This document shows, piece after piece, positions 51,664-61,305 of a DNA stretch of 64,000 bases (within the stretch, counting starts at the first letter, position 1; each line of letters opens with the position of its first letter). A model generated the notes under the pieces. The model searched no databases. It was not told where the DNA came from and saw nothing but the letters and a program-made list of their open reading frames with translations. The position numbers were made by a program, and so were the translations under genes. Location of the stretch: positions 62,001 to 126,000 of the forward strand of contig JACKLV010000009.1 of NCBI GenBank assembly GCA_024235755.1. The letters run 5' to 3'. The stretch comes from Burkholderiales bacterium. GTDB lineage: Bacteria > Pseudomonadota > Gammaproteobacteria > Burkholderiales > Nitrosomonadaceae.

Positions 51664-53087
51664 TGCAGTTACAAAAAGCCGCTCAAGTTTTGCAGGCACG
51701 CTGGCAAGGTGAAAATGTCCAGTTTACAGGGGTGAGTACGGACAGCAGAACCTTACGGAAGGGCGATCTTTTTGTTGCTTTGACTGGTGAGCGATTTGAG
51801 GGATGGCGGTTTGTACGCGATGCACATGATCATGGTGCGGTAGCAGCTATGGTTGGCGCTAGGACAGAGACAGACTCGCTATCTACTGATATGCCGTTTA
51901 TTTTTGTCAACGATACACGGGTTGGACTGGGACAATTGGCGGCTTACTGGCGTTCACAGTTTTCAATGCCGCTAATTGCAATCACCGGAAGTAACGGTAA
52001 AACAACTGTGAAAGATATGCTCGCGACGATATTGCACCAAAATACCGGGGGGGTGAATGTTGCGCCCCGGAATTTGCCGACAATGCAATTCGTTCTGGCT
52101 ACAGAAGGTAATCTGAATAACGATATCGGCATGCCGCTCATGTTGCTGCGTATGCGCGACTCACATCAGTTCATTGTAATTGAAATGGGTATGAATCATA
52201 TGGGCGAAATTGCTTATTTGACGCAATTGGCAAAACCCGATGTGGCTGTAATTACCAATGCCGGTCATGCTCATTTGGAGGGATTGGGATCGGTTGAAGC
52301 AGTTGCGCAAGCCAAAGGCGAAATTTTTGCCGGCCTTAGTATGCGGGGAATTGCTGTAATCAATGCGGATGATCAATACGCATCGTTATGGCGCACACTT
52401 GCTGGCGGGCGGCAAGTGATCGATTTTGGAATGAATCTGCAGAGTAAACGGGCTCAGGTTTTCGCGGAATATCAGTCAGATGTTTATGGCAGTAAATTAT
52501 TTTTGCATCTTCCGGATGGCGAAATAGATGTCTATTTGCAGGTGCCCGGCGTGCACAATATCCGTAACGCGCTGGCAGCGGCAGCTGCAGCGGTGGCGGT
52601 TGATATTGATAAAAAAACGATTGCGGCGGGATTGCAGTGTTTCAAGGGAGTGCGGGGAAGGTTGCAGATAAAACGTGGACGCAATGACTCAGTGCTGATT
52701 GATGACAGCTATAACGCCAACCCCGATTCCGTGCGTGCGGCGCTTGCTGTTTTATCGTCTGCAAAAGGTAAAAAAATCCTGGTGCTCGGAGATATGGGTG
52801 AATTGGGTGAGCCGTCGATCAATTTGCACCGGACTATCGGTGAAGAAGCGCGGTGCGCCAAATTGGACGAGCTTTTGACGCTCGGTGAACTAAGCAGATA
52901 TGCGAGTGAGGCGTTTGGGCAAAATGCGCGGCATTTTGTAGATATGGATCAGTTACTTAATTACGCTGAGCGATTGCTGGATGCGGATGTGACAATGCTG
53001 ATCAAGGGTTCGCGTTTTATGCATATGGAGCAGGTAATCAAGGGGTTGGAGGCTTCCGTATCCAGAGGCAAAGGGAGTGTGGTTTGA
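51660..53087 (+). CDS. murF: UDP-MurNAc-tripeptide:D-Ala-D-Ala ligase
   Basis: 475 residues. Adds the D-Ala-D-Ala dipeptide to complete the pentapeptide. ATP-binding ITGSNGKTTVKDML, then EMGMNHMGEIAYL, DDSYNANPDSVRAAL and VLGDMGELG are all Mur-ligase marks. Start overlaps murE stop by 4 bp. An 89-bp gap precedes mraY. Confidence 0.95.
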   Translation: MMQLQKAAQVLQARWQGENVQFTGVSTDSRTLRKGDLFVALTGERFEGWRFVRDAHDHGAVAAMVGARTETDSLSTDMPFIFVNDTRVGLGQLAAYWRSQFSMPLIAITGSNGKTTVKDMLATILHQNTGGVNVAPRNLPTMQFVLATEGNLNNDIGMPLMLLRMRDSHQFIVIEMGMNHMGEIAYLTQLAKPDVAVITNAGHAHLEGLGSVEAVAQAKGEIFAGLSMRGIAVINADDQYASLWRTLAGGRQVIDFGMNLQSKRAQVFAEYQSDVYGSKLFLHLPDGEIDVYLQVPGVHNIRNALAAAAAAVAVDIDKKTIAAGLQCFKGVRGRLQIKRGRNDSVLIDDSYNANPDSVRAALAVLSSAKGKKILVLGDMGELGEPSINLHRTIGEEARCAKLDELLTLGELSRYASEAFGQNARHFVDMDQLLNYAERLLDADVTMLIKGSRFMHMEQVIKGLEASVSRGKGSVV

Positions 53088-53176
53088 TTAATTGAATGGG
53101 CAAGTAAGGTAAAACAAAATCGATGCGGACGAACAATGATAATGCAAGTTGAAATAGTGCGACTGGGGGAATTGCC

Positions 53177-54262
53177 ATGCTGCTAGAATTCTCGCAATGG
53201 TTGGCCCAGGATATTCGCGCATTTAATGTTTTTAGTTATATCACCTTGCGCGCCATGTTAGCGGCGCTGACTGCGCTAGCTATTTCGTTCCTGATTGGAC
53301 CCATCATGATCCGTAAGCTCACTGCTTATAAAATCGGTCAATCGGTACGTGATGACGGGCCACAAACGCATTTGATCAAAGCGGGTACGCCAACGATGGG
53401 TGGCGCTCTAATTTTGGTTGCGATTGTGTTGACTACTCTGTTATGGGCTGATTTAAGCAATCGATATATCTGGGTGGTACTTCTTACCACGCTGGGTTTT
53501 GGCATCATTGGTTGGATTGATGACTATCGCAAGGTTGTTCATCGAAACCCTAAGGGCTTGTCAGCTGGTAAAAAATTCTTTTGGCAGTCGATTATCGCGT
53601 TTACGGTGGCGATGTACTTGGCCATGACAGCCGAACTACCCGAACAGACTGCTATGATTGTTCCTTTCTTCAAGGAAGTAGCGATTCCATTGGGTATGGC
53701 AGGCTTTGTCGTGCTGACTTATTTCGTTATTGTCGGCACCAGTAATGCAGTTAATCTGACAGACGGATTGGATGGTTTGGCGATTATGCCAACGGTTATG
53801 ATTGGCGGTGCACTGGCAATATTTGCCTATGTGGCTGGTCATGTGGTTTTTGCAAACTACCTTGGTATTCCATATATCCCGAATGCTGGTGAATTATCGG
53901 TCTTTTGCGGTGCACTTGCAGGCGCTGGGTTGGCTTTTCTTTGGTTTAACACTTATCCCGCGGAAGTTTTCATGGGAGATGTGGGTGCTCTTTCACTGGG
54001 TGCGGCGCTTGGAGTAATTACCGTGATTGTTCGTCAGGAAATCGTGTTAGTTATTATGGGCGGCGTGTTTGTAATGGAAGCGCTTTCTGTCATGTTGCAA
54101 GTGGCTTCTTTTAAATTGACGGGGCGACGTGTTTTTCGAATGGCGCCACTGCATCACCACTTTGAATTACAGGGATGGAAGGAGAATCAGGTCGTCGTCA
54201 GATTTTGGATCATTACCATAATTCTGGTGCTTGTGGGCTTGTCGACATTGAAGCTGAGATGA
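53177..54262 (+). CDS. mraY: Phospho-MurNAc-pentapeptide transferase MraY
   Basis: 361 residues, ten membrane helices. Makes lipid I by transferring phospho-MurNAc-pentapeptide to undecaprenyl phosphate. Key blocks: GTPTMGG, IGWIDDYRKVV (DD), NAVNLTDGLDGLA (NxxxTDGxDGL), and APLHHHFEL. Its stop overlaps murD by 4 bp. Confidence 0.96.
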   Translation: MLLEFSQWLAQDIRAFNVFSYITLRAMLAALTALAISFLIGPIMIRKLTAYKIGQSVRDDGPQTHLIKAGTPTMGGALILVAIVLTTLLWADLSNRYIWVVLLTTLGFGIIGWIDDYRKVVHRNPKGLSAGKKFFWQSIIAFTVAMYLAMTAELPEQTAMIVPFFKEVAIPLGMAGFVVLTYFVIVGTSNAVNLTDGLDGLAIMPTVMIGGALAIFAYVAGHVVFANYLGIPYIPNAGELSVFCGALAGAGLAFLWFNTYPAEVFMGDVGALSLGAALGVITVIVRQEIVLVIMGGVFVMEALSVMLQVASFKLTGRRVFRMAPLHHHFELQGWKENQVVVRFWIITIILVLVGLSTLKLR

Positions 54263-55674
54263 ATTTGAAAGGAAAACATGTGCTGGTGCTAGGTATGGGT
54301 GAAACAGGACTGTCGATTGCAAAATGGCTGACACGCCAGAGCGCCAGTGTGCGTGTGGCCGATAGTCGCGTGAACCCACCCAATACAGTAGCCTTGGAAG
54401 AATTGCAACCGAAAGCTGAGGTATGTAAAGGGACATTCGAGGATAGATTTTTTGACGACATTGAGTTGATTGCCATGAGTCCTGGTGTGTCAATGGCAGA
54501 GCCACATGTTCAACGAGCGATTGCACGTGGTGTGCCGGTTGTGGGAGACATGACGTTATTTCAATGGGCGTTGGAGCAAATTGGAGCTTCAGACACCAAA
54601 GTTATCGCAATTACGGGCACAAATGGAAAAACGACGGTAACGGCAATGGTCGGCGGTATGTTGAAAAAGGCTGGATTTGATGTGGAAGTGGCGGGAAATA
54701 TCGGACCTGCAGTACTTGACGCATTGATGCGGCGGCTTGACAGTGGAGGTCTACCCCGATTATGGGTACTCGAAGTCTCCAGCTTCCAATTGGAATTGAC
54801 CGCACATTTCAATGCGTATGCCGCGACTGTGCTGAATTTGAGCGAAGATCATTTGGATCGTTATGCGAGCATGCAGGATTACGCCAAAGCAAAAGCCAAA
54901 ATTTTTAATCACAGCGAACATGGCGCCGGCATACAGGTGCTTAACCGCGATGATGCGGGGTCAATGGCAATGGCGGCATTGGAGAAATCGCAGTTGACTT
55001 TTGGGTTAAACGCGCCTGAAACACCAATGGATTTCGGTATCGTGCATAGTCATGATGATGTTTGGCTGACCGAGGGTGATGCGCTGTTAATGAGAACTTC
55101 CGAATTGGGCGTAAACGGTTTGCACAATGCCGCCAATGCCTTGGCTGCGCTGGCATTATGTCGTGCTCTGCAAGTGCCTGTTGATCCATTGGTATCGGCA
55201 CTACGCGAATTCAGGGGATTGTCACATCGGATGGAAAAAGTAGCGGTTTTTGGCGAAGTGACATTTATTGATGATTCAAAAAGTACCAATGTCGGCGCAA
55301 CGGTGGCCGCGCTCAACGGTTTGCAGCAGAAAGTGATTTTAATAGCGGGCGGTGATGGAAAGGGTCAGGATTTTTCCACGCTTAAGGATGCCGTTGCAAC
55401 GCAGGTGCGTGCTGTAGTTTTGATCGGCCGTGATGCAGACAAAATAGTTAAGGCAATTGATAACAGTGGGGTTCCGGTGCTGTTGGCCGCAACTATTGAG
55501 GAAGCCGTGCAAAAAAGTTTCTTGCTGGCACAGAAGCATGATGTAGTGCTGCTGTCGCCTGCATGCGCCAGTCTTGATATGTTTAGAAACTATGTGCACC
55601 GTGCAGAGGTGTTTGTTGCGGCGGTCAGGGCGCTTGAGGCAAAAATGTACGGTTCCGGAGAAAAGAGGCACTAA
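54259..55674 (+). CDS. murD: UDP-MurNAc-L-Ala:D-Glu ligase
   Basis: 471 residues from the ATG at 54259 (the ATGA overlap with mraY); a longer upstream frame inside mraY is unlikely. N-terminal Rossmann LVLGMGETGLSIAKWL; ITGTNGKTTVTAMVGGML; ENLSEDHLDR-like LNLSEDHLDRY; DDSKSTNVGATVAAL. Adds D-glutamate to the stem. Confidence 0.95.
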   Translation: MNLKGKHVLVLGMGETGLSIAKWLTRQSASVRVADSRVNPPNTVALEELQPKAEVCKGTFEDRFFDDIELIAMSPGVSMAEPHVQRAIARGVPVVGDMTLFQWALEQIGASDTKVIAITGTNGKTTVTAMVGGMLKKAGFDVEVAGNIGPAVLDALMRRLDSGGLPRLWVLEVSSFQLELTAHFNAYAATVLNLSEDHLDRYASMQDYAKAKAKIFNHSEHGAGIQVLNRDDAGSMAMAALEKSQLTFGLNAPETPMDFGIVHSHDDVWLTEGDALLMRTSELGVNGLHNAANALAALALCRALQVPVDPLVSALREFRGLSHRMEKVAVFGEVTFIDDSKSTNVGATVAALNGLQQKVILIAGGDGKGQDFSTLKDAVATQVRAVVLIGRDADKIVKAIDNSGVPVLLAATIEEAVQKSFLLAQKHDVVLLSPACASLDMFRNYVHRAEVFVAAVRALEAKMYGSGEKRH

Positions 55675-55676
55675 CG

Positions 55677-56876
55677 ATGATTTACCGGACGAATCCTACC
55701 CAGTCTTACAGAATGCCCGAGTTTGACCAGGCATTGATCTGGTCTGTTCTGTTTTTACTGAGTATCGGTTTGATAATGGTTTATTCTGCGTCTGTAGCCA
55801 TCGCAGAGGCGCAGTTTGGCACAGATCAATCCGGGTATTATTTGGTGCGCCATGTAGTTTATTTGATATTCGGCTTGTTGTTGGGCGCTGTGGCTTTTCA
55901 GATACCTGTTCATTTCTGGCAGAAGTATGCCATTTTTATGTTGCTGGCCGGACTATTGCTGCTGGTGCTGGTGCTGGTGCCAGGCATCGGACGTGAAGTC
56001 AATGGCAGTCAGCGATGGATTTCTCTATATGTGGTGAATTTGCAGCCTTCTGAAATTATGAAGCTGTTTATGATTATTTATACGGCTGATTATGTTGTGC
56101 GCAGAGCAGCTAATATGAATCGCTTTAACAAAGGTTTTCTGCCGTTGCTGATAATGGTCGTTATGGTGGGGTTTTTGTTATTGCGTCAGCCGGACTTTGG
56201 TGCTGCCGTTGTAATTGCGGCGTTAACCATCGGTATTTTGTTTTTGGGCGGGGTCAGCATAAAAATTTTTGCAGGACTTTTGGGGTTAACCGCGGTAGGT
56301 ATGCTGATACTGATTTATGGGGCCAGTTACCGGCTGGAACGCATTATCGGCTTCATGGATCCTTGGGCCGATCCGCTCGGTAAAGGCTATCAGCTTAGCC
56401 ATGCATTAATTGCCTTTGGCAGAGGTGAATGGTTTGGCGTAGGCTTGGGCGGCAGTGTGGAAAAATTATTTTACCTGCCGGAAGCGCACACCGATTTTTT
56501 GCTGGCTGTATTGGCAGAGGAGCTTGGTTTTGCCGGTGTGGCGGTTGTGATTGTGCTGTTTGCGGTTTTGGTTGCGCGCGCTTTTGCGATTGGTCGTCAA
56601 TCTGCCAGACTGGAGTGTCATTTTGCCGCGCTTGTGGCGCAGGGGATCGGCTTGTGGATTGGTATGCAGGCTATTATTAACATGGGCGTTAATATGGGTG
56701 TTTTGCCGACCAAGGGGCTGACGTTGCCTTTGATGAGCTTTGGTGGCAGCAGTATTACAGCGGTATGTTTTGCGCTGGCCATATTGATGCGGATCGACTG
56801 GGAAAACCGGCAGCGATTACGTGGGACAACGCAGGAACCGGAAGGGATTCAATACAGAGCCGGGATTGAAAGATGA
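55677..56876 (+). CDS. ftsW: SEDS glycosyltransferase FtsW
   Basis: 399 residues, about 10 membrane helices. Lipid II polymerase of the septum that works with FtsI. Core motif GREVNGSQRWISL and QPSEIMKLFMI (conserved functional Asp in TDFLLAVLAEELGF, about residue 275), and GLTLPLMSFGGSS near the C-terminus. Starts two bases after the murD stop and overlaps murG by 4 bp. Confidence 0.96.
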   Translation: MIYRTNPTQSYRMPEFDQALIWSVLFLLSIGLIMVYSASVAIAEAQFGTDQSGYYLVRHVVYLIFGLLLGAVAFQIPVHFWQKYAIFMLLAGLLLLVLVLVPGIGREVNGSQRWISLYVVNLQPSEIMKLFMIIYTADYVVRRAANMNRFNKGFLPLLIMVVMVGFLLLRQPDFGAAVVIAALTIGILFLGGVSIKIFAGLLGLTAVGMLILIYGASYRLERIIGFMDPWADPLGKGYQLSHALIAFGRGEWFGVGLGGSVEKLFYLPEAHTDFLLAVLAEELGFAGVAVVIVLFAVLVARAFAIGRQSARLECHFAALVAQGIGLWIGMQAIINMGVNMGVLPTKGLTLPLMSFGGSSITAVCFALAILMRIDWENRQRLRGTTQEPEGIQYRAGIER

Positions 56877-57955
56877 CGCAAACCATTTTGATTATGGCAG
56901 GAGGTACCGGTGGGCATGTTTTTCCCGGTCTTGCGGTTGCGGATTATCTTAAATCAGCCGGCTGGCGGGTGGTTTGGCTGGGTACCAAAACAGGCATGGA
57001 AAACCGTTGGGTTGTACAACATGACTGTGAAATCGAAACAATTGATTTTTCAGGCCTGAGGGGAAAGAATGTGACGACATGGATGACCTTGCCAATTCGA
57101 TTGCTTCGGGCACTGATGCAAAGTTTGAAAATTTTGCGCAAGGTGCAGCCCGATGTGGTGTTGGGTATGGGTGGTTATCCTGCATTTCCGGGTGGCTTGA
57201 TGGCTTCTTTACTGAACAAGCCGCTTGTCATTCACGAGCAAAATTCTGTACCGGGTTTGACCAATAAAGTACTGGCAAAGCTGGCTGACAAGGTGCTGCT
57301 GGGATTTCCTGAAGCAATAAAAACAGAGCAGGCGAAAGTAATCGTTGTTGGAAATCCGGTACGTGCGGAAATTGCCCGACTGGAATCCCCTGAGAAGCGT
57401 TTCGCCGGTCGCAGCGGGGTGCTTAGATTACTGGTGGTTGGCGGCAGTCGGGGGGCGCAGGCCTTAAATACAATTGTACCCCAGGCGTTGAAGCTGATTC
57501 CCGAAAATCAACGCCCGATGGTTGTTCATCAGGCAGGCGAAAACAATCTGGGTGCGCTGCAAAACAACTATACCAATCTCGGTGTTGCAGCACAGCTTAC
57601 AGAATTTATTGATGATATGGCTGCGCATTATGCTGACTGTGATCTGGTGTTGTGCCGGGCGGGTGCGCTGACGGTGGCTGAATTGGCAGCTGCGGGTGTG
57701 GCAAGCATACTGGTGCCCTATCCCTATGCGGTGGATGATCATCAAACCGGTAACGCACGCTTCCTAAGTGAACATCAAGCGGCGGTTTTACTGCCGCAAA
57801 CCGATCTGAGTCCGGATAATCTGATGAAGATACTGTGTGATTTGACGCGTGAAAAATTGCTGGCGATGGCTGTTGCGGCGCGTAAACAAGCTATGCCTGA
57901 TGCTGCCCGGCAAGTTGCTCAGCTTTGTATACAGGCAGGCGGGGTGTCGTCATGA
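56873..57955 (+). CDS. murG: UDP-GlcNAc:lipid I GlcNAc-transferase MurG
   Basis: 360 residues, a GT-B enzyme at the inner leaflet that makes lipid II. N-terminal GGTGGHVFPGLAVA, VLGMGGYPAFPGGL, HEQNSVPG, and the donor loop GSRGAQALN, then CRAGALTVAELAAAG. Overlaps ftsW and murC by 4 bp each. Confidence 0.96.
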   Translation: MTQTILIMAGGTGGHVFPGLAVADYLKSAGWRVVWLGTKTGMENRWVVQHDCEIETIDFSGLRGKNVTTWMTLPIRLLRALMQSLKILRKVQPDVVLGMGGYPAFPGGLMASLLNKPLVIHEQNSVPGLTNKVLAKLADKVLLGFPEAIKTEQAKVIVVGNPVRAEIARLESPEKRFAGRSGVLRLLVVGGSRGAQALNTIVPQALKLIPENQRPMVVHQAGENNLGALQNNYTNLGVAAQLTEFIDDMAAHYADCDLVLCRAGALTVAELAAAGVASILVPYPYAVDDHQTGNARFLSEHQAAVLLPQTDLSPDNLMKILCDLTREKLLAMAVAARKQAMPDAARQVAQLCIQAGGVSS

Positions 57956-59370
57956 GACATAAAGTTAAGCATATTCATTTTGTTGGTATTTGTGGTTCGG
58001 GTATGAGTGGTATCGCCGAAGTGCTGTTAAATCTGCAATATCAAATCAGTGGCTCTGATTTATCCGATAACTGGGTGGCGCAACGGCTCAGAAGTTTGGG
58101 TGTGACGGTTTATACAGGCCATGCGGCTGAGCAGATTGTCGGCGCCGATGTGGTGGTGACTTCAACAGCGGTCAAGTCGAGTAATCCGGAAGTGACCGCG
58201 GCGCATGAAAAAAATATTCCAGTCGTGCCGCGTGCCTTGATGTTGGCTGAATTATTGCGATTGCGGCGGGGTATAGCGATTGCTGGAACGCATGGTAAAA
58301 CCACGACGACCAGTTTGGTGGCGAGTATTTTGGCTGAGGCGGATATGGATCCCACGTTTGTAATTGGCGGCAGACTGAAAGCCGCCGGCTGTCATGCAAA
58401 GCTTGGCAGCGGTGAATTTATCGTGGTTGAAGCGGACGAATCGGATGCCTCGTTTTTATATTTGCAACCCGTTCTTGCGGTTGTGACCAACGTAGACGCA
58501 GATCATATGGAGACGTATGAGTATGATTTTAACCGTCTGAAACAGACTTTTGTTGAGTTTATGCACCATCTGCCTTTTTACGGTATGGCGGTATTGTGTG
58601 TCGATGACGACAATGTGCGTGCACTCTTGCCGGATATTACGAAACCCATTACTACTTATGGATTTGCAGAGGATGCACAGGTTAGAGCTGTGGATATTGA
58701 GCATCATCATGGGCAAATGCATTTTACCGCTTTGATTGGTGTAAATGGTTCGGCACGCAGACTGCCGGTCCAATTGAATTTGCCGGGCTTGCACAATGTA
58801 CAGAATGCACTGGCTGCAATTGCCGTTGCAAATGAAGTCGGTGCGCCTGATGCGGCAATGATAAAGGCGTTATCAGTATTTAAGGGTGTTGAGCGGCGCT
58901 TTCAGCATTATGGCGAGATTCGTTTGTCCAGGCAGCGAAGTTTTGCGCTTGTGGATGATTATGGCCATCATCCAGCTGAGCTGGCTGCAACCATAGATGC
59001 TGCCCGTGGCGCCTTTCCTGGTAGGCGTCTTGTTCTGGCGTTTCAGCCACATCGTTATACACGTACCCGTAATCTATTTGAAGATTTCGTCAGAGTGCTT
59101 TCTCAGGCCGATGTGCTATTGCTAGCAGAAGTTTTTTCAGCTGGCGAAGAACCGATAGTCGCAGCGGATAGCAAGTCGCTGGCAAGATCAGTGCGTATTC
59201 AGGGGAAAGTTGAACCGATTTATGCCGCGACAGTGGAGGAGTTGACAGCAGCGATTATGGATGTGGTTCGAGATGGTGATCTGGTGCTGGTGATGGGGGC
59301 AGGATCGATATCGAAAGTCGCTCCTGAGATTGTGAAAGAGCAACAAAAGCTGATGATTATTAATGAGTGA
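57952..59370 (+). CDS. murC: UDP-MurNAc:L-Ala ligase MurC
   Basis: 472 residues from the ATG at 57952 (the ATGA overlap with murG). First Mur ligase; adds L-alanine to UDP-MurNAc. HFVGICGSGMSGIAEVL, GTHGKTTTTSLVASIL, VEADESDASFL, DDYGHHPAELAATID and FQPHRYTRT are all in place. Confidence 0.96.
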   Translation: MRHKVKHIHFVGICGSGMSGIAEVLLNLQYQISGSDLSDNWVAQRLRSLGVTVYTGHAAEQIVGADVVVTSTAVKSSNPEVTAAHEKNIPVVPRALMLAELLRLRRGIAIAGTHGKTTTTSLVASILAEADMDPTFVIGGRLKAAGCHAKLGSGEFIVVEADESDASFLYLQPVLAVVTNVDADHMETYEYDFNRLKQTFVEFMHHLPFYGMAVLCVDDDNVRALLPDITKPITTYGFAEDAQVRAVDIEHHHGQMHFTALIGVNGSARRLPVQLNLPGLHNVQNALAAIAVANEVGAPDAAMIKALSVFKGVERRFQHYGEIRLSRQRSFALVDDYGHHPAELAATIDAARGAFPGRRLVLAFQPHRYTRTRNLFEDFVRVLSQADVLLLAEVFSAGEEPIVAADSKSLARSVRIQGKVEPIYAATVEELTAAIMDVVRDGDLVLVMGAGSISKVAPEIVKEQQKLMIINE

Positions 59371-59404
59371 TAAATGTATAAACAGTTTTGAGGAAGCGTA
59401 GCTG

Positions 59405-60388
59405 ATGTACGCAGTATTTCAGATGAACAGACGAAAAGCTTGTCGCATGACAGGTGCCAGCGAGGTGAATGTATATGGCGTGCAAGGCGAAATTCGGGTT
59501 AATGAGCCGATGAGTCGACACACTGCCTGGCGTGCAGGCGGTTTGGCGCGCCGCTATTTTGTGCCGACCGATCTGGAAGATTTGAGCGCATTCTTGCAAA
59601 AGCTGCCTGTTGACGAACCGGTATATTTTGTCGGACTGGGCAGTAATCTGCTGGTCAGGGATGGCGGTTTGCCAGGTACCGTAATTGCGATTCATGCCCG
59701 CTTGAACGATTTACAACTGTTGGATAGCAACAAATCCGGGGGGCTGATTTATGCAGGCGCGGGTGTGGCCTGCGCCAAGGTGGCAAGATTTTCAGCCAGG
59801 CATCAGCTTGCTGGTGCAGAATTTCTGGCCGGGATTCCGGGGACAGTCGGTGGTGCATTGGCAATGAATGCGGGGTGTTATGGTTCCGAAACCTGGGAAT
59901 TGGTTGAACGGGTACGGGTAATTAACCGCAACGGCGGGTTTTTTGAGCGCTTGCCCGATTCATACACAATCGGTTACCGCAGCGTCGAATCCAACACAGA
60001 ATCTGATAATCAATCCGAATGGTTTGTAGGCGGCCACTTCAGACTGAAATCGGGTGATGAAACTGTATCTCGTGAAAAGATCAAACGTTTGCTGACGTTG
60101 CGAGTGAATAGTCAGCCATTGAATAAACCGAACGCAGGTTCGGTATTTAGAAACCCGCCCGGTGATCATGCTGCGCGCTTAATTGAAGCATGCGGACTCA
60201 AAGGAGCGAAAATGGGCGGAGCGATTGTTTCTACCAAGCACGCAAATTTTATTCTCAATATCGGGCATGCAACGGCGGCCGATATCGAAGAATTGATCAT
60301 GATGGTGAAAGAACGGGTTGAACAGGAAACAGGCGTGGTATTGACTCAGGAAGTCCAAATTATAGGCGATTGGGGGAGAAATACATAG
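59405..60388 (+). CDS. murB: UDP-N-acetylenolpyruvylglucosamine reductase
   Basis: 327 residues; FAD-dependent reduction that makes UDP-MurNAc. The ATG at 59405 has AGGAAGCG upstream; internal ATGs at 59423 and 59447 are alternatives. Marks: HTAWRAGGLA, GLGSNLLVRDGG, AGIPGTVGGALAMNAGCYG (FAD site), catalytic Ser in AGSVFRNP, and MGGAIVSTKHANFI. Its stop overlaps the ddl GTG start. Confidence 0.94.
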   Translation: MYAVFQMNRRKACRMTGASEVNVYGVQGEIRVNEPMSRHTAWRAGGLARRYFVPTDLEDLSAFLQKLPVDEPVYFVGLGSNLLVRDGGLPGTVIAIHARLNDLQLLDSNKSGGLIYAGAGVACAKVARFSARHQLAGAEFLAGIPGTVGGALAMNAGCYGSETWELVERVRVINRNGGFFERLPDSYTIGYRSVESNTESDNQSEWFVGGHFRLKSGDETVSREKIKRLLTLRVNSQPLNKPNAGSVFRNPPGDHAARLIEACGLKGAKMGGAIVSTKHANFILNIGHATAADIEELIMMVKERVEQETGVVLTQEVQIIGDWGRNT

Positions 60389-61305
60389 TGACTGAGCAGG
60401 ATTTCGGCAGAGTGGCGGTGTTGTTCGGCGGATGCTCCGCCGAACGGGATATTTCTTTGCAAAGTGGACAGGCCGTGCTCGAAGCGTTACGGCAGTGCGG
60501 CGTGGATGCTCATCCATTCGATACGGGAGAACGGCCGCTGGCTGCGTTAGCGGATGAACAGTTTGACAGAGCATATATTGCATTGCATGGGCGCTTTGGT
60601 GAGGATGGCACGGTTCAGGGTGCGCTGGAATTAATGCGCATACCTTACACCGGCAGCGGAGTGATGGCCAGTGCGCTGGCGATGGATAAATGGCGTACAA
60701 AATTACTGTGGCAGGCGGTCGGTGTCGATTCGCCGCGCAGTATTCTGTTGACCGAACACAGCGACTTTGAAAAAGTGGCGCAAACACTGGGGCTGCCATT
60801 AATTGTAAAGCCGGCGCGTGAAGGATCGACGATCGGTTTGAGCAAAATTAATCGGGTTGAAGATGTGGCTGCTGCGTATCACTTGGCAGCAGAACATGAT
60901 GCACTGGTGCTTGCCGAGGAATATATCGCAGGCACAGAACTGACAGCGGCAATATTAGGTGATACTGCGCTGCCATTGGTGCGGATAGAAGTTGCGGGTG
61001 AGTTGTATGATTATGAAGCCAAGTATCTTTCTGACGCAACCCGTTATTTCTGTCCTTGCGGACTGCCGGAGGAGCAAATCAGTCTGATACAAGCGCAGGC
61101 TTTACAGGCATATCAAACGCTCGGTTGTGAGGGGTGGGGGCGGATTGATCTGATTTTAAGCCAAGACGGCCGGTTTTATTTCCTGGAAGCGAATACTTCG
61201 CCGGGGATGACAAGTCACAGCCTGGTGCCGATGGCAGCCAAGGCGGCTGGTATTGATTTCAAAGAATTAGTCTTAAGAATATTGAGTTTGTCGCATGTGG
61301 GATAG
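60388..61305 (+). CDS. ddlB: D-alanine:D-alanine ligase DdlB
   Basis: 305 residues from a GTG at 60388 that shares a base with the murB TAG and has GGGGGAG 10 bp upstream; a TTG at 60370 would add 6 residues and is less likely. ATP-grasp marks: VLFGGCSAERDISLQSG, KPAREGSTIGLSK, VEFLEANTSPGMT-like FLEANTSPGMTSHSL. Makes the D-Ala-D-Ala dipeptide that MurF uses. Overlaps ftsQ by 11 bp. Confidence 0.95.
   Translation: MTEQDFGRVAVLFGGCSAERDISLQSGQAVLEALRQCGVDAHPFDTGERPLAALADEQFDRAYIALHGRFGEDGTVQGALELMRIPYTGSGVMASALAMDKWRTKLLWQAVGVDSPRSILLTEHSDFEKVAQTLGLPLIVKPAREGSTIGLSKINRVEDVAAAYHLAAEHDALVLAEEYIAGTELTAAILGDTALPLVRIEVAGELYDYEAKYLSDATRYFCPCGLPEEQISLIQAQALQAYQTLGCEGWGRIDLILSQDGRFYFLEANTSPGMTSHSLVPMAAKAAGIDFKELVLRILSLSHVG

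Noticed and set aside
60179..60799. 206-residue minus-strand frame opposite murB end and ddlB
   Set aside because: Both plus-strand genes are intact and conserved; His/Pro/Cys-rich shadow.
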